DNA of 64,000 nucleotides from Rubellimicrobium thermophilum DSM 16684 (GTDB lineage: Bacteria > Pseudomonadota > Alphaproteobacteria > Rhodobacterales > Rhodobacteraceae). This document shows positions 10,170 through 19,197 of the stretch, in pieces. The DNA lies in contig NZ_KE557322.1 in assembly GCF_000442315.1 (NCBI RefSeq), forward strand, positions 212,447-276,446, read 5' to 3'. Positions within the stretch are counted from its first letter, which is position 1, and the number at the start of each line of letters is the position of its first letter. The notes beneath the pieces were generated by a model that saw only the letters and a program-made list of their open reading frames with translations, was not told where the DNA came from and did no database searches. Position numbers and translations under genes: made by a program.

Positions 10170-10184
10170 TTAAGGAAACGTTAA
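10170..10184 (-). promoter_or_regulatory. CtrA-type box upstream of radC (8/8)
   Basis: TTAA-N7-TTAA with the N7 spacer CGTTTCC on the minus strand, an exact match to the CtrA full-site consensus. It lies 24-38 bases in front of the radC ATG and reads towards it. In Rhodobacterales CtrA is known to act on genes beyond motility, so control of radC is plausible but inferred. Confidence 0.6.
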
Positions 10185-10329
10185 CGCCGGCGCGCTTCGC
10201 CACCGGATCCCGGGGGGACGATGCACCGGCGGCAAGGTCAGACGCCCTTCCCCCTGCCGGCGCAGGACGGCAGGATGGAGGGCACGGAGAGGGCCGGCCG
10301 GCCGGCCGCCGACGGAAGAAGGGGGCGGG

Positions 10330-10779
10330 ATGGAACAGCGACCGCAGGAGCGGATGGAGGGGCTGGACCGCTTCGTCGCCGCACAGGAGAAGAGCTGGGA
10401 GACCGCGCTTGGAGAATTGCGCGCCGGGCAGAAGACAAGCCACTGGATGTGGTGGATCTTTCCCCAGCTCGCGGCGCTCGGCCGCTCGCCCACCGCGAAG
10501 GCCTTCGGCCTGACGGGGCTGGAGGAGGCACGGGAGTATCTGGCCCATCCGCTGCTGGGGCCGCGCCTTGTGGAGGCTGCGCGCGCCATGCTGGCCCATG
10601 CCGGCCGTCCGCCCGAGGCGATCCTGGGCGCGGTGGATGCGATGAAGCTGCGCTCCTCGGCGACGCTCTTTGCCGCCCTGCCGGACGCCCCGCCCGAGTT
10701 CCGCGCCCTGCTCGAGGCCTTCTGGGACGGACAGGGCGATCCGCTGACACGCGATCTGATCAGGCAGGCATCGTCATGA
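10330..10779 (+). CDS. DUF1810 domain protein
   Basis: A 149-residue soluble protein with the family hallmarks: LDRFVAAQE near the N-terminus, then GQKTSHWMWWIFPQLAALG, then SPTAKAFGL. The second half contains MKLRSSATLFA, also typical of DUF1810 (calpastatin-like annotation in databases). The function is unknown; the domain has been linked to NADAR-like folds, which I cannot verify here. No signal peptide or membrane segment is visible. The stop overlaps the ATG of the following epimerase as ATGA, so the two are probably co-translated. The 183-bp region upstream, shared with radC, holds no other gene. Confidence 0.9.
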   Translation: MEQRPQERMEGLDRFVAAQEKSWETALGELRAGQKTSHWMWWIFPQLAALGRSPTAKAFGLTGLEEAREYLAHPLLGPRLVEAARAMLAHAGRPPEAILGAVDAMKLRSSATLFAALPDAPPEFRALLEAFWDGQGDPLTRDLIRQASS

Positions 10780-11699
10780 CGGCGCCGGTCCTTCTCTCGC
10801 TCGGGCATGGCTATTCGGCCGCGGCGCTGGGGCGGCGGCTTCTGGCGCGGGGCTGGCGCGTGATCGGCACCGGGCGCAGCGCGGAGAGCCTGGCGCGGAT
10901 CCGCGCGGCCGGGGCGGAGGCCGTGCCCTGGCCGGGCACGCCGCTGGGGCCGCTGCTGGCACAGGCCACGCATCTGCTGACCTCCATCGCCCCGGACGAG
11001 GAGGGTGATCCGGTGCTGCGCGCCGAAGGAGAGGCCGTCGCGCAGGCCGCGCCGCATCTGGCCTGGGCGGGCTATCTCTCCACCACCGGGGTCTATGGCG
11101 ACCGCGGCGGCGGCTGGGTGGACGAGGAGAGCGAGCTGCGCCCCGCCACCGCCCGGGGGCGCGCGCGCGTCGCGGCCGAGGCCGCCTGGGCCGCGATCCC
11201 CGGCCTGCCGCTCCACATCTTCCGTCTGGCGGGCATCTACGGGCCGGGCCGCGGTCCCTTCGAGAAGGTCCGCCGCGGCACCGCCCGGCGCATCGTCAAG
11301 CCGGGGCAGGTCTTCTCGCGCATCCATGTGGAGGACATCGCCCAGGCGCTCGAGGCCTCGATCGCCCGGCCGCGGCCGGGGGCGATCTACAATCTCTGCG
11401 ATGACGACCCCGCCCCGCCCGAAGCGGTGATCGCCCATGCCGCCCATCTGCTGGGGCTGCCCCCGCCGCCAGAGGAGGATTTCGAGACCGCTGCCATGAC
11501 CCCCATGGCGCGCAGCTTCTATGCCGAATCGAAGAGGGTCTCGAATGCGCGGATGAAGGCGGAGCTGGGGGTGAGGCTGCTTTATCCGGGTTATCGCGAG
11601 GGGTTGGCCGCGCTTCTGGCCGCCGAGCGTGGCGCCGAGGCCACGGCGGCGCCGGGCGGGGACGGAAAAAGCCCGCCGACCGCTCACGGACAGGGTTGA
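10776..11699 (+). CDS. NAD(P)-dependent epimerase/dehydratase-like (SDR family)
   Basis: A 307-residue extended SDR-type protein. The N-terminus LLSLGHGYSAAALGRRLLARGW is a variant Rossmann nucleotide-binding loop (GxGxxxxxL spacing). Further on are YLSTTGVYGDRGGGWVDEES (active-site region of the 'SDR family / YeeZ-like' group), LAGIYGPGRGPF and SRIHVEDIA. The usual YxxxK is not evident in the standard place; in this subgroup the Ser/Thr-VYG stretch is the marker. The substrate is unknown. The start codon sits in an ATGA overlap with the DUF1810 gene, indicating a two-gene operon. Confidence 0.85.
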   Translation: MTAPVLLSLGHGYSAAALGRRLLARGWRVIGTGRSAESLARIRAAGAEAVPWPGTPLGPLLAQATHLLTSIAPDEEGDPVLRAEGEAVAQAAPHLAWAGYLSTTGVYGDRGGGWVDEESELRPATARGRARVAAEAAWAAIPGLPLHIFRLAGIYGPGRGPFEKVRRGTARRIVKPGQVFSRIHVEDIAQALEASIARPRPGAIYNLCDDDPAPPEAVIAHAAHLLGLPPPPEEDFETAAMTPMARSFYAESKRVSNARMKAELGVRLLYPGYREGLAALLAAERGAEATAAPGGDGKSPPTAHGQG

Positions 11700-11867
11700 A
11701 GCCCGCGCAGGAAGAGCCATATCGGGCCGTGCGGGACCGGGCCCCTCTGACGGTGCGCACAGCGCGTGCCGCCATGTCGGACCGCAACGAGTGCGCTCGA
11801 TGCCCGGTCCGGGGCGTTGCCTCGCGGCCGTGCGGCGGGCGTTCCCCTGACGCCAAAGAGGCCTCGC

Positions 11868-12875
11868 ATGGAATTCCTTCTCGCGCTGTGGCTGGGCAAG
11901 CCCGTCTGGATGTGGCTGCTCTTCCTTGCGCTCGTGCTTACGCTGCTGGTGCTCGATCTCGGCCTCCTCCACCGCGAGGACCGCGAGATCGGTGTCGCCC
12001 AGAGCCTGCGCATGTCGGCGATGTACATCCTGCTGGGCGTGGCCTTCGCGGGCTTCGTCTGGTGGCAGGTGGGGGCAGAGCCGGCCAAGCTCTATCTCAC
12101 GGCCTTCGTCGTCGAGAAGACGCTGGCCATGGACAATGTCTTCGTCATCGCGCTGATCTTCAGCTATTTCGCCATCCCGCGGAAATACCAGCACCGGGTG
12201 CTGTTCTGGGGGATCCTGGGGGTCATCGTGCTGCGCGGGATCATGATCGGCCTCGGGGCCACGCTCGTCGCGCAGTATCACTGGGTGCTCTATCTCTTTG
12301 CGGTGTTCCTCATCTTCACCGGCATCAAGATGATGTTCGCCGGCGACGAGGAGATGGATGTCGCGCAGAACCCGGTCCTGCGGCTGCTCAAGCGGCGGCT
12401 GCGCGTCACCGAGGAGATGGAGGGCCATGCCTTCTTCGTGAAGCGCCCCGACGCCTCGGGGCGGCTGGTGCTCTTTGCCACGCCGCTCTTCCTGGCGCTG
12501 GTGCTGATCGAGATCGCCGATGTGATCTTCGCGGTCGATTCGGTTCCGGCAGTGTTCGCCATCACCACCGATCCCTACATCGTCTACACCTCGAACATCT
12601 TCGCCATCCTCGGGCTGCGGGCGCTCTACTTCGCGCTGGCGGCGATCATCCACCGCTTCCACTATCTCAAATACGCCCTGTCCATCCTGCTGATCTTCAT
12701 CGGCTCCAAGATCTTCGTGGCCGATCTCATGGGCTGGGAGAAGTTCCCGGCGGGCTGGTCGCTGGGCATCACCTTCGCCATCCTCGGGGCCGGGGTGGCC
12801 TGGTCGCTGTGGATGACCCGCAAGACGCAGGAGCAAGCCGTTTCGGCGGAACAGCGCCTGCCCCTGCAGCCCTGA
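11868..12875 (+). CDS. TerC/Alx family integral membrane protein
   Basis: A 335-residue inner-membrane protein of the TerC family, named after tellurium resistance. In some bacteria members export manganese or help metalate exported proteins. At least eight hydrophobic segments are visible. Family signatures include AFVVEKTLAMDNVFV and LIEIADVIFAVDSVPAVFAI, in which the paired acidic residues in membrane helices probably bind metal, and YTSNIFAILGLRALYF. The ATG at 11868 is preceded by AAAGAGG. The 168-base leader upstream was inspected for the yybP-ykoY manganese riboswitch and none was recognised. A separate sodium-channel gene follows after 27 bases. Confidence 0.93.
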   Translation: MEFLLALWLGKPVWMWLLFLALVLTLLVLDLGLLHREDREIGVAQSLRMSAMYILLGVAFAGFVWWQVGAEPAKLYLTAFVVEKTLAMDNVFVIALIFSYFAIPRKYQHRVLFWGILGVIVLRGIMIGLGATLVAQYHWVLYLFAVFLIFTGIKMMFAGDEEMDVAQNPVLRLLKRRLRVTEEMEGHAFFVKRPDASGRLVLFATPLFLALVLIEIADVIFAVDSVPAVFAITTDPYIVYTSNIFAILGLRALYFALAAIIHRFHYLKYALSILLIFIGSKIFVADLMGWEKFPAGWSLGITFAILGAGVAWSLWMTRKTQEQAVSAEQRLPLQP

Positions 12876-12902
12876 ACGGAAGAGACGACCCGAGCAGACC
12901 CC

Positions 12903-13724
12903 ATGACGTCCGATCCCGCCGCTGTCAGCCCGGTCCCCGGCCTGCGTGCCCGTCTGGCCCGGTGGATCGAAAGCCCCCCCGTTCGCCGGGCCATCATGGC
13001 CGTGATCCTGTTCAACGCAGGGCTTCTGGGGCTGGAGACCTCGCCGCGCGTCATGGCCGCGGCCGGGCCTCTGATCCTGGCGCTCGACCGGATCTGCCTG
13101 GCCATCTTCGTGGCCGAACTCGCGGTCAAGCTCTGCGCCTTTGGCGGGCGCTTCTTCCGGTCGGGCTGGAACCTGTTCGATGCCTTCGTGGTCGGGGTGT
13201 CGCTGGCGCCGGCGGGACAGGGGCTGTCGGTGTTGCGCGCGCTGCGCGTGTTGCGGGTGCTGCGGCTGATCTCGATCGCGCCCTCGCTGCGGCGCGTGGT
13301 GGACGGATTCGTGCGCGCTCTGCCGGGGATGGGGTCGGTCTTCCTGCTGATCCTGCTGATCTTCTATGTCGGCAGCGTGATGGCGACCAAGCTCTTTGCC
13401 GCGACCCATCCCGAATGGTTCGGCTCGATCGGCGCCTCGGCCTATACGCTGTTCCAGATCATGACGCTGGAGAGCTGGTCGATGGGCATCGTGCGCCCGG
13501 TGATGGAGGTGCATCCCTTCGCCTGGGCCTTCTTCCTGCCCTTCATCCTGGTGACGACCTTCGCGGTGCTCAACCTGCTCGTGGGTCTCGTCGTCAACGC
13601 CATGCAGGAGGCCGCGAGCGAGGAGAGCGCCGCCGCCGAGGACCGCTGGCGCGAGGAGGTGATCGAGCGGCTGCGTGCCATCGAGCGGCGGATGGAGACG
13701 CGCCAGGGAACAGAAGAGTCCTAG
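12903..13724 (+). CDS. Bacterial voltage-gated sodium channel (NaChBac/NavAb type)
   Basis: A 273-residue single-repeat six-helix channel that assembles as a tetramer. Seen in order: S1 from about residue 27; S2-S3 with acidic positions (LDRICLAIFVAELAVKL, WNLFDAFVVG); an S4 voltage sensor at about 108-123 with Arg every third residue (LRALRVLRVLRLI); a pore helix and selectivity filter TLESWSM (about 188-194), identical to the filter sequence of NavAb; S6 (FAVLNLLVGLVVNAM); and a C-terminal coiled coil (about 235-268). The Glu in the filter and its exact sequence predict Na+ rather than Ca2+ selectivity. Same strand as terC, 27 bases apart; converges on dxs. Confidence 0.95.
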   Translation: MTSDPAAVSPVPGLRARLARWIESPPVRRAIMAVILFNAGLLGLETSPRVMAAAGPLILALDRICLAIFVAELAVKLCAFGGRFFRSGWNLFDAFVVGVSLAPAGQGLSVLRALRVLRVLRLISIAPSLRRVVDGFVRALPGMGSVFLLILLIFYVGSVMATKLFAATHPEWFGSIGASAYTLFQIMTLESWSMGIVRPVMEVHPFAWAFFLPFILVTTFAVLNLLVGLVVNAMQEAASEESAAAEDRWREEVIERLRAIERRMETRQGTEES

Positions 13725-13756
13725 GGCCGCCCCCCGAGGGCGTTCTCGGCACCCCC

Positions 13757-15692
13757 TCAGGCCCGGCGGCTGATCGCCGTCACCCCCAGAAGCGTCAGCA
13801 CCCGGGCCTCGATGCCGGCCGCGTCAAGCCCTGCCTCGGCATGCATCTCGGCCGGGCTGGCCTGCTCCTGGAAGCGGTCGGGGAGAGTGAGGCTGCGGAA
13901 CTTCAGGCCGCCATCGAAGACCCCCTCTTCGGCCAGAAGATGCGCAACATGCGAGCCGAAGCCCCCCACCGCCCCTTCCTCGATCGTCAGCAGGGCCTCG
14001 TGCGTGGCGGCCAGATGCAGGATCAGATCGCGGTCGAGCGGCTTGGCAAAGCGGGCATCGGCGACCGTGGGCCGGATGCCGCGCGCGGCCAGCGCCTCGG
14101 CGGCCTGCAGCGCCGCCCCGAGCCGGGTGCCGTAGGACAAAAGGGCGACGCCCGACCCCTCGCGCACCACGCGGCCCCGCCCGATCTCGAGCGGGGGGGC
14201 GTCCCAGTCGATCTCGACCCCGACGCCTTCGCCGCGCGGAAAGCGGAAGGCGATGGGGCCGGCATCATGGGCGGCGGCCGTGGCGACCATCCGCGCCAGC
14301 TCGGCCTCGTCCGCGGCGGCCATGACCGTGAAGCCCGGCAGATTCGACAGATAGGCCACGTCGAAGGCGCCGGCATGCGTCGCCCCGTCCGCCCCCACCA
14401 GACCGGCCCGGTCGATGGCAAAGCGCACCGGCAGGCCCTGGATGGCCACGTCATGCACGACCTGGTCATAGCCGCGCTGCAGGAAGGTCGAATAGATCGC
14501 GCAGAAGGGGCGCAGCCCCCCCGCGGCCATGGCGGCGCAGAAGGTCACGGCATGCTGTTCGGCAATGCCGACATCGAAGCAGCGCCCCGGAAAGCGTTCG
14601 GCGAATTTCGACAGGCCCGTCCCGTCGGGCATGGCCGCGGTGACAGCGACGATGCGGGGGTCCCGCGCGGCGGCGCGGATCAGCGCCTCGGCGAAGACCG
14701 CCGTGTAGGACGGCGCATTGGAGGGCGCCTTGACCTGCTCCCCTGTCACCACATCGAAGCGGTTCACCCCATGGCCCTTGTCGCGGGCGCGTTCGGCGGG
14801 GGCATAGCCCTTGCCCTTCTTCGTCAGGACATGGATCAGCACCGGCCCGTCGGCGCGCGCCCGCACCGTGCGCAACACGGCCAGGAGACTGTCCATGTCA
14901 TGCCCGTCGATCGGGCCGACATAGGAAAAGCCCAGCTCGTCGAAGAGCGTGCCATGCCCGATGGCAAGATGCTTGAGCGCGTCCTTGGCCCGCCGGGCCC
15001 CTTCGCGCAGGGGAGGGGGCAGAAGATGGGCCGCGGCCTTGGCGGCGGCCTTCAGGTCCTGGAAGGGCGCCCCCGCATAGAGGCGCGAGAGATAGGCCGA
15101 CATCGCCCCCACCGGGGGGGCGATCGACATCTCGTTGTCGTTGAGGATCACGAAGAGCCGTCCGCCCCAGTGACCGGCATTGTTGAGCGCCTCATAGGCC
15201 TGGCCGGCGCTGATGGCGCCATCGCCGATCACCGCGATGCAGTCGCCGATGCCATGGCCGTCGGCCGGCTCTCCCCCCAGATCGCGTGCCGCCGCATAGC
15301 CCAGCGCCGCCGAGACAGAGGTCGAGGAATGGGCCGCGCCGAAGGGATCGTAGACGCTCTCGCTGCGCTTGGTGAAGCCGGACAGCCCCCCCTTCTGGCG
15401 CAGGGTGCGGATGCGGTCGCGTCGCCCGGTGAGGATCTTGTGGGGATAGGCCTGATGTCCGACATCCCAGATCAGCCGGTCGCGCGGCGTGTCGAACACG
15501 GCATGGAGCGCGACGGTCAGCTCCACCACGCCCAGGCCCGCCCCCAGACTGCCCCCCCGTGACCGAGACGGCCGAGATCGTCTCGGCCCGCAGCTCCTCC
15601 GCGAGCTGCTTCAGATCGACATCCGGCAGGCGGCGCAGGTCGGCTGGCTGGCGGATGCGGTCGAGCAGCGGGGTCGGGGGGGGTGTCGTCAT
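13757..15692 (-). CDS. dxs: 1-deoxy-D-xylulose-5-phosphate synthase (frameshifted)
   Basis: Thiamine-diphosphate enzyme condensing pyruvate and glyceraldehyde-3-phosphate, the first step of the MEP isoprenoid pathway. The N-terminal frame (from ATG 15692) encodes [15 protein letters not shown] up to VSVTGG. The rest, from [17 protein letters not shown] onward, is in another frame. The break is the C7 run at 15552-15558. Removing one base restores [11 protein letters not shown] and gives a 644-residue protein, the normal length. The TPP motif [18 protein letters not shown] and the transketolase C-terminal domain are intact. It is last in an operon with ispA and xseB, and precursor supply fits ispA. 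Homopolymer sequencing error is the likeliest cause. Confidence 0.92.
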
Positions 15693-15704
15693 CGGCTTGC
15701 GCCT

Positions 15705-16574
15705 CTACTTGCGGCGGCTGGCGGCGAAGCGGGCGGCCTCGCGCAGGGGATCGGCTTCGGGACCGAAGGCATCGAGGGCGGCCACGGCCTCTTCGGCAAG
15801 CAAGATGGCGCGCCGGCGCGCCGCCTCAAGACCCAGCAGCGCGACGAAGGTGGCCTTGCCGCGTGCCGCGTCCTTGCCGGTGGCCTTGCCGGTCTCGGCG
15901 GCGTCGCCTTCGGCATCGAGCAGATCATCGGCGATCTGGAAGGCCGCGCCCAGCGCCCGGCCATAGGCCAGGAAGGGGCGGACATCGCCCCCCGCCATGC
16001 GCGCCCCCGCCGCGGCCGACCATTCGAGCAGCGCGCCGGTCTTGCGGGCCTGAAGGCGCTCGATCTCGGCCAGGGTCAGGGGGTGTGGCGCCGTCTCGGC
16101 GGCCAGATCCGCAGCCTGCCCGCCGACCATCCCCGTCGCCCCGGCCGCGCGGGCCAGCGACAGGCCCAGATCCACCCGTGCCCGGGACGACAGATCCGCC
16201 GACAGCACCAGTTCGAAGGCGAGCGCCTGAAGCGCATCCCCGGCCAGGACGGCCGTCGCCTCGTCCCAGCGGCGATGCACCGTGGGCCGGCCCCGGCGCA
16301 GATCGTCGTCATCCATGCAGGGCAGATCGTCATGGACCAGCGAATAGGCATGCAGGGCCTCGATGGCGGCGGCGACGGGAAGCGCCGTCTCCTCCGGCAG
16401 GCCGTGGAGGCGCGCCGATTCGAGAACGAGGAAGGCGCGCAGCCCCTTGCCCCCCTCGACCGCCCAGGCCATCGCCTCGGCCAGCGGGCCTTCTGCCCCC
16501 CCGATCGCCAGCAGCAGACGGGCCTGCACCCGCGCCGAGGCCTGCGCCATGCGCCCGGCGAGATCGCCCCCCAC
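15705..16574 (-). CDS. ispA: Farnesyl/geranyl diphosphate synthase
   Basis: Short-chain trans-prenyl transferase that condenses isopentenyl and allylic diphosphates, downstream of the MEP pathway. The 289 residues fit the family. The first Asp-rich motif DDLPCMDDDD is at about residues 82-91, preceded by GGKGLRAFLVLESARL and HAYSLVHDD. The second motif, DDLLDAEGD, carries the expected GAAFQIADD context. The start taken is GTG 16574, 6 bases after the xseB stop; an internal ATG (MAQASARV) is an alternative. The 12-base gap to dxs and the tight spacing to xseB mark an operon, an arrangement common in alphaproteobacteria. Confidence 0.94.
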   Translation of the reverse strand: MGGDLAGRMAQASARVQARLLLAIGGAEGPLAEAMAWAVEGGKGLRAFLVLESARLHGLPEETALPVAAAIEALHAYSLVHDDLPCMDDDDLRRGRPTVHRRWDEATAVLAGDALQALAFELVLSADLSSRARVDLGLSLARAAGATGMVGGQAADLAAETAPHPLTLAEIERLQARKTGALLEWSAAAGARMAGGDVRPFLAYGRALGAAFQIADDLLDAEGDAAETGKATGKDAARGKATFVALLGLEAARRRAILLAEEAVAALDAFGPEADPLREAARFAASRRK

Positions 16575-16580
16575 CGCCGT

Positions 16581-16844
16581 CTACCTGTCCTCGAGGGGTT
16601 GCAGGCCCACGGGCTGTCCGTCCCGGAGCGTGATGCGCGAGACCCGCTCCTCGGCATCGGCGAGCTTCTTCTGGCAATGCGCCCGCAGGAGGGCCCCCCT
16701 CTCGTAGAGAGCGATGGACTCATCGAGGGCGACATCCCCGCGCTCCAGCCGTGTCACCACGGCTTCCAGCTCGGCCAGCGCCTCCTCGAAGCTGAGCGCC
16801 TCCACGGGGTTGCCGGCAGATGGGTCGGCGGGCGTGTCGGTCAT
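16581..16844 (-). CDS. xseB: Exodeoxyribonuclease VII small subunit
   Basis: The 87-residue small subunit of exonuclease VII, which with several copies per XseA large subunit degrades single-stranded DNA. The core LSFEEALAELEAVVTRLE, followed by GDVALDESIALYERG, is diagnostic of XseB, and the C-terminal helix contains LRAHCQKKLADAEERV. The start ATG overlaps the stop of the upstream HDAC-like gene as ATGA, and ispA follows after 6 bases. XseB is often found just ahead of ispA-dxs in proteobacteria with no known functional link. No xseA is present in the window. Confidence 0.95.
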   Translation of the reverse strand: MTDTPADPSAGNPVEALSFEEALAELEAVVTRLERGDVALDESIALYERGALLRAHCQKKLADAEERVSRITLRDGQPVGLQPLEDR

Positions 16845-17755
16845 GCCAGGGCCTCCAGATGTGCACGAACCCCTTCGCGCAGGGCATCGAGGTCATACCC
16901 CCCTTCGAGGCAGGAGACCACCCGTCCCTGGGCATGACGATCCGCCAGGAGGCGCAGCTCGCCCGTGATCCAGGCGAAATCCGATGTCTCCAGCCGCAGC
17001 CCGCCCAGCGGATCGTCGCGATGCGCATCGAATCCGGCCGAGATCAGGATCAGATCCGGGCGATGGGCGGCCACGCGCGGCAGGATCCGCTCGGCCACTG
17101 CGGCGCGGAAGCCGGCCCCGTCCGTGCCCGCCCGCAGGGGGACATTGACCACGGTGCCGTGCGGCCCCTCATGCGAGGCTGCGCCCGTGCCCGGCCAGAA
17201 GGGAAACTGATGGGTGGAGCAGAACAGGATGCGCGGGTCGTCCTCGACCAGCGCCTCGGTCCCGTTGCCGTGATGGACATCGAAATCGACGATGGCCACA
17301 CGCCCCGCCCCGTGCCGGTCGAGCGCCGCCTTTGCGGCCAGGGCGATGTTGGCGAAGAGACAGAAGCCCATGGCCTGCGTGGCCAGCGCGTGATGCCCCG
17401 GCGGACGCATGGCGACAAAAGCCGCCCGCGTCCGACCCCCCATCACCGCGTCCACGGCGGCCAGCGCGCCCCCCGCGGCCCGCCGCGCCGCCTCCAGACT
17501 GCCGGGGGACAGCCAGGTGTCGGGATCGAGCGCCACCGCCCCCTGCGCCGGTTCGGCGGCCGTCAGCGCCTCGATCCAGGCCTGCGGATGGCAGGGGGCG
17601 AGATCGGCGTCCCCCGCTTCGGGCGCCTCGGTCACCGCAAGGCCCAGCCCCGTCACCGCGGCGAGGGCGGCCGCCTGCCGTTCGGGCCGTTCGGGATGGC
17701 CGGCCGGCGGGCGGTGGCGGGAGGCGGCAGGATGCGACAGCACGAGCAGGGACAT
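16841..17755 (-). CDS. Histone deacetylase family hydrolase (acetylpolyamine amidohydrolase-like)
   Basis: A 304-residue zinc-dependent deacylase of the arginase/HDAC fold. Signature elements: GHPERPERQ near residue 20, RPPGHHA with the tandem His charge relay, [12 protein letters not shown] with zinc ligands Asp and His, and [15 protein letters not shown] with the third Asp ligand. Bacterial members hydrolyse acetylated polyamines or other acyl amides; the true substrate here is unknown. The start [10 protein letters not shown] (17755) is preferred over an upstream ATG because family members begin just before this strand. It is first in the hdac-xseB-ispA-dxs operon and divergent from argG across 182 bp, where both promoters should lie. 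Confidence 0.92.
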   Translation of the reverse strand: MSLLVLSHPAASRHRPPAGHPERPERQAAALAAVTGLGLAVTEAPEAGDADLAPCHPQAWIEALTAAEPAQGAVALDPDTWLSPGSLEAARRAAGGALAAVDAVMGGRTRAAFVAMRPPGHHALATQAMGFCLFANIALAAKAALDRHGAGRVAIVDFDVHHGNGTEALVEDDPRILFCSTHQFPFWPGTGAASHEGPHGTVVNVPLRAGTDGAGFRAAVAERILPRVAAHRPDLILISAGFDAHRDDPLGGLRLETSDFAWITGELRLLADRHAQGRVVSCLEGGYDLDALREGVRAHLEALA

Positions 17756-17937
17756 GCGCCCAGCACATCCCGGATGGCCGTCGCATGCAAGGGGCCGGCG
17801 CATGCGAGCCGCCGCGGCCCTCTCGGCCTTTTCGGCCTTCCCGGTCCGCTCTCGGTCCGTTCCGTCCGCCGGCGCCGCCTTGCGGCAGGCGCCGGGCCGC
17901 GCTAGGCGGGCCGGGAATGCCCGCAGGGAGCCCGTCC

Positions 17938-19197
17938 ATGCCTGCCAGACCCGCGCCGAAGAAGGTCGTCCTCGCCTATTCCGGGGGGCTCGACACCTCG
18001 ATCATCCTCAAATGGCTGCAAACCGAATATGGCTGCGAGGTGGTGACCTTCACCGCCGATCTGGGCCAGGGAGAGGAGCTGGAGCCTGCGCGCGCCAAGG
18101 CGCAGATGCTCGGCATCCGCCCCGAGAACATCCGCATCGAGGACCTGCGCGAGACCTTCGTGCGCGACTATGTCTTTCCGATGTTCCGCGCCAATGCCGT
18201 CTATGAGGGGCTCTATCTGCTGGGCACCTCGATCGCCCGCCCTCTGATCGCCCGGCGCCTCGTGGAGATCGCCCGGGAGACGGGGGCGGACGCCGTGGCC
18301 CATGGCGCCACCGGCAAGGGTAATGACCAGGTCCGCTTCGAACTGTCCGTGGCGGCGCTCGACCCCTCGCTGCGGGTCATCGCGCCCTGGCGGCTGTGGG
18401 ACCTGACGAGCCGCACGAAGCTTCTGGAATTCGCCGAGGCGCATCAGATCCCCGTGGCGAAGGACAAGCGCGGCGAAGCCCCCTTCTCGGTGGACGCCAA
18501 CCTTTTGCACACCTCTTCGGAGGGCAAGGTGCTCGAGAACCCCGCCGAGCCGTTCCCCGATTACGTGCTTCAGCGCGTGACCCCGCCTGAACAGGCCCCC
18601 GACAGCCCCGAGATGGTCGAGATCACCTTCGAACGCGGCGATGCAGTGGCCGTGAACGGCGAGGCCCTCTCGCCCGCCACGCTGCTGGCGCGGCTCAACG
18701 AGCTGGGCAGCCGCCATGGCATCGGCATCCTCGATCTGGTGGAGAACCGCTTTGTCGGCATGAAGTCCCGCGGCGTCTACGAGACCCCCGGCGGCACGAT
18801 CCTGCTTGAGGCGCATCGCGGCATCGAACAGATCACGCTGGATGCCGGGGCGGGCCATCTCAAGGACAGCCTGATGCCGCGCTATGCGGAGCTCATCTAC
18901 AACGGCTTCTGGTTCTCGCCGGAGAGGGAGATGCTCCAGGCCCTGATCGACCGCAGCCAGGAACATGTCACCGGCACGGTGCGCCTGAAGCTCTACAAGG
19001 GCAGCGTCCGCACGGTGGCGCGCTGGTCGGATCATTCGCTCTACAGCGAACGGCATGTCACCTTCGAGGAGGATGCCGGCGCCTATGACCAGACCGATGC
19101 GCAGGGCTTCATCACGCTGAATGCCCTGCGGCTGCGGCTGATCGCGGCGCGGCGGGCCCGGCTGGGCGGGGGGCTGGGCGGGGGGCTGGGCGGTTAG
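17938..19197 (+). CDS. argG: Argininosuccinate synthase
   Basis: Ligates citrulline and aspartate with ATP to form argininosuccinate in arginine biosynthesis. The PP-loop nucleotide-binding motif AYSGGLDTS (about residues 13-21) and the signatures [13 protein letters not shown] and [16 protein letters not shown] are all intact. The ATG at 17938 has GGAG seven bases upstream. An in-frame ATG at 17917 is less likely. The 419-residue product carries an odd C-terminal tail, [11 protein letters not shown], encoded by a 12-bp tandem repeat; family members normally end near the preceding Arg/Lys-rich helix. The stop TAG overlaps the stop of the convergent sulfotransferase gene. Confidence 0.97.
   Translation: MPARPAPKKVVLAYSGGLDTSIILKWLQTEYGCEVVTFTADLGQGEELEPARAKAQMLGIRPENIRIEDLRETFVRDYVFPMFRANAVYEGLYLLGTSIARPLIARRLVEIARETGADAVAHGATGKGNDQVRFELSVAALDPSLRVIAPWRLWDLTSRTKLLEFAEAHQIPVAKDKRGEAPFSVDANLLHTSSEGKVLENPAEPFPDYVLQRVTPPEQAPDSPEMVEITFERGDAVAVNGEALSPATLLARLNELGSRHGIGILDLVENRFVGMKSRGVYETPGGTILLEAHRGIEQITLDAGAGHLKDSLMPRYAELIYNGFWFSPEREMLQALIDRSQEHVTGTVRLKLYKGSVRTVARWSDHSLYSERHVTFEEDAGAYDQTDAQGFITLNALRLRLIAARRARLGGGLGGGLGG
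19162..19193. repeat. 12-bp tandem repeat at the argG 3' end
   Basis: Two exact copies of CTGGGCGGGGGG (19162-19173, 19174-19185) and a partial third (19186-19193), encoding LGGG units at the ArgG C-terminus. The G6 runs are also prone to sequencing error. Confidence 0.85.

Noticed and set aside
11700-11867. Possible yybP-ykoY manganese riboswitch upstream of terC
   Set aside because: The leader has GC-rich inverted repeats, but I could not find the conserved motifs of that riboswitch. A covariance-model search would decide.
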